In this document: piece after piece, positions 1 to 8,832 of the stretch | Position numbering within the stretch: the first letter of the stretch is position 1 | Layout of the letters: the number at the start of each line of letters is the position of its first letter | Source: Paenibacillus durus ATCC 35681 | Lineage (GTDB): Bacteria; Bacillota; Bacilli; Paenibacillales; Paenibacillaceae | Direction of reading: 5' to 3' | Assembly: GCF_000993825.1 (NCBI RefSeq) | Contig: NZ_CP011114.1 | Location: 3,286,001 to 3,350,000 of the forward strand | Length of the DNA: 64,000 bases | Made by a program: the position numbers and the translations under genes | Notes under the pieces: generated by a model | What the model saw: only the letters and a program-made list of their open reading frames with translations | What the model was told of the DNA's origin: nothing | Database searches by the model: none

Positions 1-2413
1 GTGTAGCGTACACCGTTTCACCGGACACCGCGATTCCGGCGTTTGCCGACTCACCGGCTGCGGCTGACTCCGCCGCATTTTCGGCACCGCCCCGGAGTTC
101 GTATGCTCCGCCGCTTTCATATCCGCTGACGCTTCCGGAGCCAGCTTTATCCGAGTCTGCCTCAGCGCCTGAGATTCTGGCCTCATCACCGGCGCTTCCA
201 GCGCTACCCGATGCCATTCCTTCCGAGGCAGCCGCAATAACCGCATCATAGAACGAGCCTTCGCTGCAAAGGCGTACCTTCGCCATTTCTTCCTCGGTCA
301 ATCCGACGACAGGCGAGCGCAGTGTTCCGGCCAGCGGAATATCCTGCTGCGGGTTGTCCACGACTTTCAGCAGAGAAAGGATAACCTCGACTTCGGTCGC
401 CTGAAAATAGCCCCTGTTCTGGTCCCCGTAAGCCGGAATGCCCTCCAGCCGAAGCTCTTCCAGCATCAGCGGAGCCCACAGGCTCGCGGACCGCAGCAAA
501 ATCACGATGTCGCCGTATGCAACCGGGCGCATGGCCCGAAGGCCCTTGTCATAGATCTGCAGCGGCTCGCCGCCGTTCATGCCTGTCATCCGGGCGATCC
601 GCCGGGCGATGGCCCGGGCCTCAAGCTGCGCGGTCTCGCTTTCGATCAATTCGCTTTCCACCGGCCCCGCTTCACTGTCTTCGGCTCTTTCTTCCGGCGT
701 TCCTTTGGAGCTTCCCTTGTCGATCAGCAGCAGCTCGGGAGCAAAATACGTATCCGGCCCCTTGTCCGCAGCAAAGGGGAAATTTGCGCCGTATACAAGT
801 TCCGCCCGCTCGTCATAGGCGATTTCAGCTACCGTCTCGTTCATGATCTGGCGAAACAGCATATTGACGGCGTTCACAACCTCCATCCGGCTGCGGAAAT
901 TGCGCGCCAAATCGATGACGATTCCTTGCGGCCTTCCGGTTTCAGTCACGTTCGTCTCAATGCCGCCGGATTCGTTCGTTTCAGGGCCGTTCTGGCCGCG
1001 TCCGTCTGCGGAACGGCTGCTGCCGTAGCTGCGGTACTTGTCCAGAAACAATCCCGGCTCCGCGAGGCGAAAGCGGTAGATGCTCTGCTTCATATCGCCG
1101 ACCATGAACCGATTGCCCGGCTCTTCCCTCGATATCAGCCGCACAATCTCTTCCTGAACGCTGTTCGTATCCTGATATTCGTCAAGCAGCACCTCGTCGA
1201 ACTGCGCCCGGTATTCCAGCGCGGCGTCCGAAGGCATAGAATTCCCTATTGTAGAATCGGGGTGGCGCAGAATGTCCAGGCAGTAATGCTCCAGATCACT
1301 GAAATCGACCAGCCCTTTGCTCGCTTTCTCCGCCAGGTAGCGCTCACCGAACTGAATCACCGTTTCCGCCAATTCCTTCATCAGCGGAGCCGCTTCGTGA
1401 AGCTCGCGAAGAAAGACGTCCGCCGGGCGCCCGAACAGCGAGTTCTGAAGCTCGCCGACCAGGCTCTTCACTTCATCGCGCAAGCCTTTTACAGCCTCCT
1501 GAAGAGCGGGATCGGTCGCATCCTTCTTGCAGGGCTTCAGCTTGCCAAAGGAGACGCCGCGGAACAAGTCGTACAGCTCAGCCCAGGGCTTCTCTTCCAC
1601 AGCCCGCAGCAGCCCTTCAACCATATCCAGGTCCGCTGTGAGGTTATCGGCGTAAGGCGCAGGGCCGCCGGGCTGAAGGGCAATCTGCCGTCCTCGCTCC
1701 AGTTGGCTGGCGGCTGCGGCCAGTGCCAGCCTTGCCTCATCGAGTATGCTGCGAACCCAGGACGTGCCCGACAGGGTTTCGGTATCCGGCAACGAGAAGC
1801 CCGCCGCCGTCTCCCTCAGCCACTCCTTAGGCCAGGGATGACTGCGCGCAAAATCATGCAGACGCTGAACGAGCGCATGCACGGCGTCATCGGTACGTTC
1901 TCCGCTGAACCAGTCGGCGAGCTGTACGAACACGCCGTCCTCGCCGGCTTCTTCATATTTTTCCTCGAACAGTTCCTCTAGGATTTCCTGGCGCATGATC
2001 TCCGCTTCATGTTCATTCAGAATGCGGAAGCCGGGATCAAGCGGGATCAACTGATAGTAACGGCGTATAACCTCAAGACAGAAGGAGTGCAGCGTCGTGA
2101 TGGAGGCTTTGCCGAGCAGCGCCAGCTGGCGCCGCAAATGGGCGTTGTCCGGATCACTTTCAAGCTCGCGGTCCAGCGCCTCGCGGATGCGCTGCCGCAT
2201 TTCGGATGCGGCCGCTTTTGTGAATGTCGCCACCAGCAGGCGGTCCACGCTGAAGCCGCTGCCCTCGTCGCTGATTTTACGGATGATCCGCTCGACGAGC
2301 ACCGCGGTTTTGCCGGAGCCGGCAGCCGCCGCCACAAGAATGTCGTCCCCGCTCTCCGCGATGGCTCGCCATTGATCGTCGCTCCATATGCTTCCTTCCG
2401 GTTTGGCCGGCAT
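1..2413 (-). CDS. addA: ATP-dependent helicase/nuclease subunit AddA (3' end beyond window)
   Basis: Large subunit of the AddAB double-strand break resection enzyme: a UvrD-like 3'-5' helicase with a C-terminal RecB-type nuclease. About 803 codons are visible and the nuclease domain lies outside the window. Walker A (AAAAGSGKTAVL) is near residues 28-39, followed by the UvrD-type segment VDRLLVATFTKAAASEMR and by TTLHSFCLEVIRRY. The start is ATG at 2413, two bases after the addB stop, with a GGAGG inside the end of addB, so the genes are translationally coupled. Residues from about 730 to the window edge form an Ala/Gly/Ser/Glu-rich stretch not expected in the helicase core, probably a surface linker. 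The family call is secure; the C-terminus cannot be judged. Confidence 0.95.
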   Translation of the reverse strand, partial: MPAKPEGSIWSDDQWRAIAESGDDILVAAAAGSGKTAVLVERIIRKISDEGSGFSVDRLLVATFTKAAASEMRQRIREALDRELESDPDNAHLRRQLALLGKASITTLHSFCLEVIRRYYQLIPLDPGFRILNEHEAEIMRQEILEELFEEKYEEAGEDGVFVQLADWFSGERTDDAVHALVQRLHDFARSHPWPKEWLRETAAGFSLPDTETLSGTSWVRSILDEARLALAAAASQLERGRQIALQPGGPAPYADNLTADLDMVEGLLRAVEEKPWAELYDLFRGVSFGKLKPCKKDATDPALQEAVKGLRDEVKSLVGELQNSLFGRPADVFLRELHEAAPLMKELAETVIQFGERYLAEKASKGLVDFSDLEHYCLDILRHPDSTIGNSMPSDAALEYRAQFDEVLLDEYQDTNSVQEEIVRLISREEPGNRFMVGDMKQSIYRFRLAEPGLFLDKYRSYGSSRSADGRGQNGPETNESGGIETNVTETGRPQGIVIDLARNFRSRMEVVNAVNMLFRQIMNETVAEIAYDERAELVYGANFPFAADKGPDTYFAPELLLIDKGSSKGTPEERAEDSEAGPVESELIESETAQLEARAIARRIARMTGMNGGEPLQIYDKGLRAMRPVAYGDIVILLRSASLWAPLMLEELRLEGIPAYGDQNRGYFQATEVEVILSLLKVVDNPQQDIPLAGTLRSPVVGLTEEEMAKVRLCSEGSFYDAVIAAASEGMASGSAGSAGDEARISGAEADSDKAGSGSVSGYESGGAYELRGGAENAAESAAAGESANAGIAVSGETVYAT

Positions 2414-2415
2414 GG

Positions 2416-5400
2416 TCACGGTCTGTTTCCTCCTTCGTCTTTGCGGGAAAGCATCTCCCAGATTGCGTCTTTGCCCGGCTTGCCTAAATGCTTGTATCCG
2501 TTGCCTTCCACGGCCTCGTCGAACTGGCACACCGCTCTGTAGGAACAGAACGTGCATGCCGTCTCCTGCTGAATCCGGTAAGGTGTGATGGCCACGTCCC
2601 CTTCCGTGATGCGGGTTCCAATCTCCGTGATCGTCCCTCTTACGGAAGACAGCAGACGGTCCCACTGCTCGGGCGTGGCGACAGAAGCGCTGCTATAAAA
2701 GCTTCCGTCGCTCTTCAACGCAACCGGCACGATGCTCGAATGCCCCTTGTCCAGGCTCGTATCCATGAGGGAAATGACTTCGCGGTCCGCCATAAGCAGC
2801 CCCTTCATCTTGAACCGCTTCAGCAGTTCCTGCTGCGCCTGCTCCCGGCTCATGCCGTTTGGTGATGAGAGCAGCGGATCATGGACGTGAAAGTACAGCG
2901 TTCCCGCCGGAAACGCACGCTCCCCCAGCCATTCCTCGGCATAGGTCAGCAGCACATCCAGGTAGGTCAGCATCTGCAGCGATAATCCGTAATACACTTC
3001 ATGCAGCTTAAGATCCTTGCGGCTTGATTTATAGTCAATGACCCTCAGCAGGATTCCGTTCTCGCCTTCTGCGGTATCGACGCGGTCGATCCTTCCTACG
3101 ACCTCCATCAAGCAGCCATTCGGGAGCGGGATGCGCAGCGGCGGCAGCGGCTTGCCTGGACCGAAATCCAGCTCAAGAAAAGCGGTGTCGAAGCTGCCCC
3201 TCCTTGCATGTTCTCCCAGAATGACCGAAGCCCGTCCGACAATATTCTTCAGCTTGCGGGCAATATAGCCATAACGCTTCGAGCTCTTCAGAATCTCTCC
3301 CTGAAGCATCGGCGCCAGCATATCCACCGTCTTTACGGCTTCATTGCGGCATTCGTCGGGCGTCAGAGCACCCCAGCTTCGTCCCTCGCTCTGCAGCTTC
3401 GACGCCATGGTGCTCAGCGCGGCGTGGAACAGCTGCCCAATATCCGGAGCCTGAAGCTTGTACAGCTGGCGCTCCTTGAGCCGCAAGCCGTATGAGGCGA
3501 AATGGGAGAACGGGCAGGAGACGAACTTCTCCATGCGCGAGACGCTTCCGCGCAGCGTGGAGCCGCCGTACAGCCTGAAGCTTGTTGCTCTCTGGAGCGG
3601 CATGCCGGGATTGCGGTAAAACAGCGAGCTTATTAAAATCCGCAGCCGCGGACGCCATACCGTACTCTCCGCAAACCAATTATAGACCTCCCACCAGATT
3701 TGCGGGATACTCTGTCCCTGCTTCCACTGGCGCAGCTGTACGATCAGCATACGCAGAGTCTGCTCCGGATGGCCGATAAAATCGCGTTGCTCCTCGGGCG
3801 GAGCCGATATCGGAAGACTCTGCAAAGGATGCTCGGCTAGAGACGGATACATCCGGCGCAAATGGCGGATCATTTCCGAAGGAAGCAAGCCTTTGCCTTC
3901 GTCATCGGCGCAGGCATAGCTAATCCACAGCTTGCGGGAAGCCGAAGTCAGCGCTTCATAGATCAGAAAGCGTTCATCCAGCATTTGGCGGGAAGACCCG
4001 GGCGCAAGCTCCATTCCCGCTCCTTCCAGAAGGGAACGCTCCGCCTCAGACAGCACGCCGTCTTCCTGAAACAGCGCCGGTACGACCCCTTCGTTGAAGC
4101 CGAGTAAAAAAGCGTACTTGACTCCCGAGACCCGCGTCCGGTCCATCGTTCCGACAAGCACCTGGTCAAGCGCCGGAGGAACAAAGCCCATCCGCAGCTC
4201 GGCAAGCCCCGTCTCCAAAATTCCAGCGAACATGTCGAAGCTCAAAGTCTCCTCGCCCATCATCTCCACGATCTGGTCCAGCAGATCAAGGACGGCGCCC
4301 CACAGCTGCCGGTGCTCCCGGGCCTCCTGCGGTCTTCCTTCTTCCAGCGCTGCGGCGCTCATGTATTCCAGCCTCCGCGCGGCGCCGCTGTCATCCAGCA
4401 GCCCGAATACCGACTTGCACAGCTCCAATCCATTACGGCTCTTATTAATTCGCTGCTCAAAAGCTTTCAGCGGCGCGGTTACCGCCTCCCGGCATCTTTC
4501 CATCAGCGGCACCAGCCGGGCGTCGGTCTTCCCTCCGCCTTCCAGCGAAAGGCTTGGGATCGCCTTCCACTTGTACTTCTCATCAGTCCAGCGGTAGCCC
4601 TGAATGCCGCAGGCAAGGATGTAGTTCTCCAGAGTGTCCATATCATCCCTGGTCAAGCTGCCGTCCAGAGGTAGCAGAAAGCCCGTCTTTACGCAGCGGA
4701 ACACATCCTCATACCGCCAGCGGCGGCGGACGATGTCCAGCGCCGAACGGATAAACTCCACCAGCGGATGGTGAAGCTCTCCCGCCTTGCGGTCAAGGAA
4801 GAACGGTACGCCGTAATCCCGGAAAAGGGCCGGCACAAGATAATCGTAATCCTCCAGTTTGCGGACGAATACAGCCATTTCGCCATAGTTCGCCCCTTCT
4901 TCGCGCGCCAGTCTCCGCATCTCCCGCAGCGCGCCTTCCATTTCCGCGCGCTTGTTCACGGCCGCCCGGATTGTTATCTCATCTTCCGCAGGCTTCGGTT
5001 CCTGGTACTCCAGCCTGCGGTCAAAGCCGCGCTCCAAATGCGCCAAAGCGGGAGCATCTGCAAAACGCGGCAACACCGGAGGCGCCATCACTTCGTCCCT
5101 GACATCAACACCGAGCTCTTCAGCCATCCCCCTCAGCTTGAGGTAAGCGGAGGCCGAAGGATGAAACAGTTCCAGCTCATGCGGCCGGTGTCCGCTAAGA
5201 AAGGGACGATTGAGCGTCAACGCGATCGTCATGTCGGCGGCATGCAGCATCAGCTGCCGCAGCACTGTAAACTCTCGGGCCGTAAACCCCCGGAAGCCGT
5301 CCACGAAAATAGAGGAACCGCACACGAAAGAGGAGGAGGGGATCAGCTCCGAAAGCTCGGCCAGACGGTCTTCCTCGTCAATATACAGATCGGATATGGC

Positions 5401-5919
5401 CTGCTCCAGATCGGTGAATACGATATTCAAGTCTTCCAGCTTGCCGGTAAGGATCGAACTGCCGCCCGCTGACTCCCGCATCCGGGACAACTGTTCCTCC
5501 AGATCAGAGGGCCCGAGGCAGCATCGCTTCAACTCCGAATGCAGCCGGCTCAACCGGTCTACAAAGCCGGGACGGTCCGACGAAGCGCCGAACAATTTCA
5601 ATTCTTCCTTGCGCCGGCTCAAAATTTTGTAAAGAAGCATCTTCTTGCCTTCATCGCCGATCGGCACGCCGCCTCTTCCGCCGGTCTCCTGCTTCACCCG
5701 GTAGGAGAGACGCGGAAAGCTAAGCGTCTGCGCGCGCAGACTGCCCCGGTTGTCGCAGGCGCCAAGCAGACCCTGCTCGGCGCTAAAGGAGCCCTGCTCC
5801 GGCACGAGCTGAATGATCGGGACGCCTAGCGGGTCCTCGCGCAGTGCCGTACAGATCGAATTCCATATTTTCGTCGTCTTACCGCTGCCCGAACGGCCGA
5901 TCAAAAACGTCACCGGCAT
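2416..5919 (-). CDS. addB: ATP-dependent nuclease subunit AddB
   Basis: Second subunit of AddAB. Its helicase-like fold recognises Chi and its C-terminal nuclease cuts the 5' strand. The 1167-residue length matches Bacillus AddB (about 1166). Walker A GRSGSGKTTKI is at the N-terminus. The C-terminal C-x2-C-x5-C (Cys1122, 1125, 1131), together with a Cys in KFVSCPFSHF, makes the four-cysteine iron-sulfur staple typical of AddB. The nuclease core motif VIDYKSSRKDLKLHE is present. ATG at 5919 has an AAGGAG site 10 bases upstream. It is the first gene of the addBA operon. Confidence 0.96.
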   Translation of the reverse strand: MPVTFLIGRSGSGKTTKIWNSICTALREDPLGVPIIQLVPEQGSFSAEQGLLGACDNRGSLRAQTLSFPRLSYRVKQETGGRGGVPIGDEGKKMLLYKILSRRKEELKLFGASSDRPGFVDRLSRLHSELKRCCLGPSDLEEQLSRMRESAGGSSILTGKLEDLNIVFTDLEQAISDLYIDEEDRLAELSELIPSSSFVCGSSIFVDGFRGFTAREFTVLRQLMLHAADMTIALTLNRPFLSGHRPHELELFHPSASAYLKLRGMAEELGVDVRDEVMAPPVLPRFADAPALAHLERGFDRRLEYQEPKPAEDEITIRAAVNKRAEMEGALREMRRLAREEGANYGEMAVFVRKLEDYDYLVPALFRDYGVPFFLDRKAGELHHPLVEFIRSALDIVRRRWRYEDVFRCVKTGFLLPLDGSLTRDDMDTLENYILACGIQGYRWTDEKYKWKAIPSLSLEGGGKTDARLVPLMERCREAVTAPLKAFEQRINKSRNGLELCKSVFGLLDDSGAARRLEYMSAAALEEGRPQEAREHRQLWGAVLDLLDQIVEMMGEETLSFDMFAGILETGLAELRMGFVPPALDQVLVGTMDRTRVSGVKYAFLLGFNEGVVPALFQEDGVLSEAERSLLEGAGMELAPGSSRQMLDERFLIYEALTSASRKLWISYACADDEGKGLLPSEMIRHLRRMYPSLAEHPLQSLPISAPPEEQRDFIGHPEQTLRMLIVQLRQWKQGQSIPQIWWEVYNWFAESTVWRPRLRILISSLFYRNPGMPLQRATSFRLYGGSTLRGSVSRMEKFVSCPFSHFASYGLRLKERQLYKLQAPDIGQLFHAALSTMASKLQSEGRSWGALTPDECRNEAVKTVDMLAPMLQGEILKSSKRYGYIARKLKNIVGRASVILGEHARRGSFDTAFLELDFGPGKPLPPLRIPLPNGCLMEVVGRIDRVDTAEGENGILLRVIDYKSSRKDLKLHEVYYGLSLQMLTYLDVLLTYAEEWLGERAFPAGTLYFHVHDPLLSSPNGMSREQAQQELLKRFKMKGLLMADREVISLMDTSLDKGHSSIVPVALKSDGSFYSSASVATPEQWDRLLSSVRGTITEIGTRITEGDVAITPYRIQQETACTFCSYRAVCQFDEAVEGNGYKHLGKPGKDAIWEMLSRKDEGGNRP

Positions 5920-6019
5920 GCTTCATAGACTCCTTCCGCGAATAAAAATGAAATTTATGCGTTCTATATAGCAGCTTCTGCACCCATCGGTGAACAGAAA
6001 AGCTGTTATCCGTCCTATC

Positions 6020-6056
6020 ATTATATCATACAAACGCAAAATAGAACATACGTTTG
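6020..6056 (-). promoter_or_regulatory. addBA promoter with LexA-like box
   Basis: Reading toward addB, a TATAAT -10 lies at 6025-6020. The sequence AGAACATACGTTTG (6043-6056, + strand) occupies the -35 region. It matches the Gram-positive LexA/DinR consensus GAAC-N4-GTTC with one mismatch. The position fits repression of addBA until the SOS response. The 360-base gap between addB and the next gene holds only this element and a terminator. Confidence 0.45.
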
Positions 6057-6129
6057 GTATTTTCCCGACATCTAGCGTGGAATCCCCCTGTAAAGAGGAG
6101 ATGACTACTAGACATATCAAGGCCCATGC

Positions 6130-6178
6130 AAAAAGGCTGTCCTTAAGGTCCTTGTTGGTCAGACCCTTAAGAACAGCC
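6130..6178 (-). terminator. Rho-independent terminator of the RlmI-like gene
   Basis: GGCTGTTCTTAAGGGTC pairs with GACCTTAAGGACAGCC on the minus strand and is followed by TTTTT. It lies about 100 bases past the stop at 6280. Confidence 0.75.
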
Positions 6179-6279
6179 CGGTAACGCCTTCACACTGACT
6201 CATAAATGATACCCGCAGGGCGGCTGAACATCACGCTGCCTTTGATTGACGAAACGGCGAATACATGATGGATTCGCAA

Positions 6280-7704
6280 TTATTTCGAGGTGACCTCAAA
6301 AATAGCAAACTTCAAGTAATGCCCCTCGTCCACGCCGAGAATTTGCGGATGATCCTTACCGGCCGCGCGCCACTCGATAAGGCGCAGCACTTTGCCCGCA
6401 TCCTCGGCGGCTTCGGTGATCGTCTGCAGGAACAGCTCCGGCCGCATATGATAGGAACAGCTCGCAGTAACAAGATAACCGCCTTCGTTCACGAGCTTCA
6501 TGCCATGCAGGTTGATGTCCTTGTAGCCGCGGCATGCCCCTTTAACCGCGCTCTTCGTCTTGGCGAAGGCAGGCGGATCTAGGATGACAACATCCCAGGT
6601 CCGTCCTCCTCCGGCTGTCATCGGTTTGGATGTATCCGGCTTGAAGGCGGATTTGCCTCCTCCCGTTTTAGCTACGGATTCCTTCGGTGCAGCCGCTCCT
6701 TCGTTCACGGCGGCACGTTCCGCCCGTTCCTCCAGCCCTTTCACCTGACTGCGCAAATATTGAAAAGCATCGTCCACGACGAACTCCACCCGGTCGCTGA
6801 AGCCGTTCAGCTCCACGTTCGCCTTGGCGCTCTCAATCGCATGGGCGGAAACGTCGAGACAGGTCACCTTTTTCGCTCCGTATTTGCAGGCGTTCAGCGT
6901 GAAGCTGCCCGTGTGGGAGAAGCATTCGAGCACGGTCGCGCCGTCCCAGTAAGGAAAGGTGACCTCCTTGCCGCTCCTGTTGACGGGAACCTTCCGGGTC
7001 AAGCTGTCTTCGCCCGCAACCTCTTGAAGCGCAATACCGCTGCGCGCCCCCCAACCGGTCATCAGCGGAGCGATGGATGCGCGGTTCTCCCGCTGATCGA
7101 AGAAATAGCCGGTCTTCTGGCCCTGCTCAATGTCGACAATCAGCTTTAGTCCGTTCTCGGTCACGGTGACGTGGCGCGGACATTCACCGTACAGAACTCC
7201 CGTCTTCTGCTCCAGCCCCTCAAGCTCGCGCACGCCGACGTCGCTGCGTTCATAGATGCCTTTCGGCTTCAGCACTTGCACCAGCGCTTCGACGATTTCG
7301 GCGCGGCGCTTGTCCATTCCGAGCGTCAGCAGCTGCACAACAAGCACGTCGCCGAAGCGGTCGACAATCAGCCCCGGCAGAAAATCGGCCTCTCCATACA
7401 CCAAACGGTAGGCGTTCTCCCCGGCAAGAAACCGCTCGCGGTGACGCAGACAGCGGGTAAAACGGTCCGCGAAAAAGGCCGTGTCCATCTCCGCAAGCGG
7501 GCTGTGCGACACGACTCTGATTCGGATCTGCGAAGCCGGATTATAATATCCGGTCGCTAAGTATTTTCTTTGATGGCTGAGGACGTCCACCAGCCCTCCC
7601 TGGGCGGGATTTCCTTCCACCGTCTCCACTTCGTTTCCATAGATCCACGGATGCCCCGCTTCCAGCCTTTTTTTGCGGCTGCGCTGTAAAATGACCGATG
7701 CCAT
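6280..7704 (-). CDS. Class I rRNA methyltransferase, RlmI/YwbD-like (23S rRNA m5C)
   Basis: SAM-dependent 23S rRNA cytosine-C5 methyltransferase of the RlmI family. An N-terminal PUA-like domain (VILQRSRKKRLEAGHPWIYG) is followed by the family signature QGQKTGYFFDQRENR near residues 194-208. The Rossmann domain has motif IV DPPAFAK at 376-382 and the catalytic-type ASCSYHM. ATG at 7704 is preferred to the TTG three codons earlier because GGGAG lies 9 bases upstream of the ATG but abuts the TTG. At 474 residues it is well above the usual ~396, owing to inserts at about 215-250 and 321-369, the second rich in Ala, Gly and Lys. Which cytosine it methylates is inferred from the family. Confidence 0.85.
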   Translation of the reverse strand: MASVILQRSRKKRLEAGHPWIYGNEVETVEGNPAQGGLVDVLSHQRKYLATGYYNPASQIRIRVVSHSPLAEMDTAFFADRFTRCLRHRERFLAGENAYRLVYGEADFLPGLIVDRFGDVLVVQLLTLGMDKRRAEIVEALVQVLKPKGIYERSDVGVRELEGLEQKTGVLYGECPRHVTVTENGLKLIVDIEQGQKTGYFFDQRENRASIAPLMTGWGARSGIALQEVAGEDSLTRKVPVNRSGKEVTFPYWDGATVLECFSHTGSFTLNACKYGAKKVTCLDVSAHAIESAKANVELNGFSDRVEFVVDDAFQYLRSQVKGLEERAERAAVNEGAAAPKESVAKTGGGKSAFKPDTSKPMTAGGGRTWDVVILDPPAFAKTKSAVKGACRGYKDINLHGMKLVNEGGYLVTASCSYHMRPELFLQTITEAAEDAGKVLRLIEWRAAGKDHPQILGVDEGHYLKFAIFEVTSK

Positions 7705-7816
7705 TAGCCTCAACTCCCTGTTGTTTGTTAAATATATGTCCTATGCTCATGCATGTCCCGGTCACCGCAATCATATATTGGTGTACAACCCTGGTGAAAA
7801 AAGGAGAACCGCTGCC

Positions 7817-8803
7817 ATGATGCGCGATGTGCTGTTCCCCATATTATACGGCATTATTATCTTTCTTGCCGGAATGAAGCTGATGGAGACCGCGCTGTCC
7901 AAGCTGGCCGGTCCGCTGCTGACCGGCGTCCTGAACAAAGCGACGGCCACGCCGCTCATGGGCATGGTCTCCAGCAGCCTGCTCACCGCCGTTCTTCAGA
8001 GCAGCACCGCCGTAACGGTGCTGTCGATCGGCATGGTCAACGCCGGGCTGCTAACCTACGCCCGGACACTTGGCATTATTCTCGGCAGCAATATCGGTAC
8101 CTGCCTGACGACGGAACTGATCGGCCTGCAGATCGGCAGGTTCGCCGCTCCGCTGCTGGCGGCCTCGCTCGCCTTATGGGCCGCGGCCGTCACGCTCGGC
8201 GAGCTTCAGCCGTACCGCTCGCGGCTTGCGGAAGCCGGACGCAGAATCGCCGAGCCGCTCCAGTTCGCGAGCTTGGCGGTCGCCGGATTCGCCCTTGTGC
8301 TGTGGGGCATCTCCGTCATGCAGTCCATCGGCCCCGCGCTCCAGAAGAGCGGCCTCTTCAGCTGGTTCCTGAACCGGGCGGCGGAGAACGCCCTGTGGGG
8401 CTTTGCCGCTGGAGCCTGCCTGACAGCGCTGGTGCACAGCAGCAGCGCCGTCATCGGCATGGCGATAGGCGTCGCCGCTTCCGGAGCGCTGCCGCCGGAG
8501 CTCGGCATCGCTATTGTGCTTGGCGCCAATGTCGGCACCTGCGTCACCGCAGTCATCGCCTCCATCGGCGGCAGCCCGTCCGGCGTCTTCGTCGCCTGGT
8601 CGCATGTTGCGCTCAATGTCGGCGGCGCGGTTCTGTTCCTGCCCCTGACCGGTCTGATCCAGGAGACCGCCGCCTGGATCGGCGGAGGCCCCGCCTCGCA
8701 GATCGCCCACGCGCAGACACTGTTTAACGTCGCCTGCTCACTGCTGGCGCTGCCTTTCTGTTACCTGCCTGTCTGGTCAAGGCTGGAAAGGCGGCTGCAG
8801 TAA
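7817..8803 (+). CDS. Na+/phosphate symporter family membrane protein
   Basis: Integral membrane protein of the Na/Pi-cotransporter II family, expected to import phosphate with sodium. The two halves carry the repeated signature QSSTAVTVLS and HSSSAVIGMA, each followed by LGSNIGTC or LGANVGTC, the hallmark inverted repeat of the family. Eight or more hydrophobic segments are visible. There is no C-terminal PhoU domain, as in short Bacillus-type members. ATG at 7817 follows AAGGAGAACCGCTGCC. The reading frame stays open upstream, but that part has no ribosome site and is not hydrophobic. It is transcribed divergently from the RlmI-like gene. Confidence 0.88.
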   Translation: MMRDVLFPILYGIIIFLAGMKLMETALSKLAGPLLTGVLNKATATPLMGMVSSSLLTAVLQSSTAVTVLSIGMVNAGLLTYARTLGIILGSNIGTCLTTELIGLQIGRFAAPLLAASLALWAAAVTLGELQPYRSRLAEAGRRIAEPLQFASLAVAGFALVLWGISVMQSIGPALQKSGLFSWFLNRAAENALWGFAAGACLTALVHSSSAVIGMAIGVAASGALPPELGIAIVLGANVGTCVTAVIASIGGSPSGVFVAWSHVALNVGGAVLFLPLTGLIQETAAWIGGGPASQIAHAQTLFNVACSLLALPFCYLPVWSRLERRLQ

Positions 8804-8815
8804 GCAGGCCGCCTT
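8788..8815. terminator. Hairpin between convergent genes
   Basis: AAGGCGGC and GCCGCCTT form an 8-bp stem overlapping the symporter stop and 18 bases from the end of the convergent surface-protein gene. There is no long T-run, so termination is likely but not certain. Confidence 0.45.
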
Positions 8816-8832
8816 CGTTCATACCGTTTATT

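Noticed and set aside
926..1981. Long plus-strand open frame of 351 codons
   Set aside because: It is antisense to addA; its translation has no domain pattern and the GC-rich codon structure follows addA.
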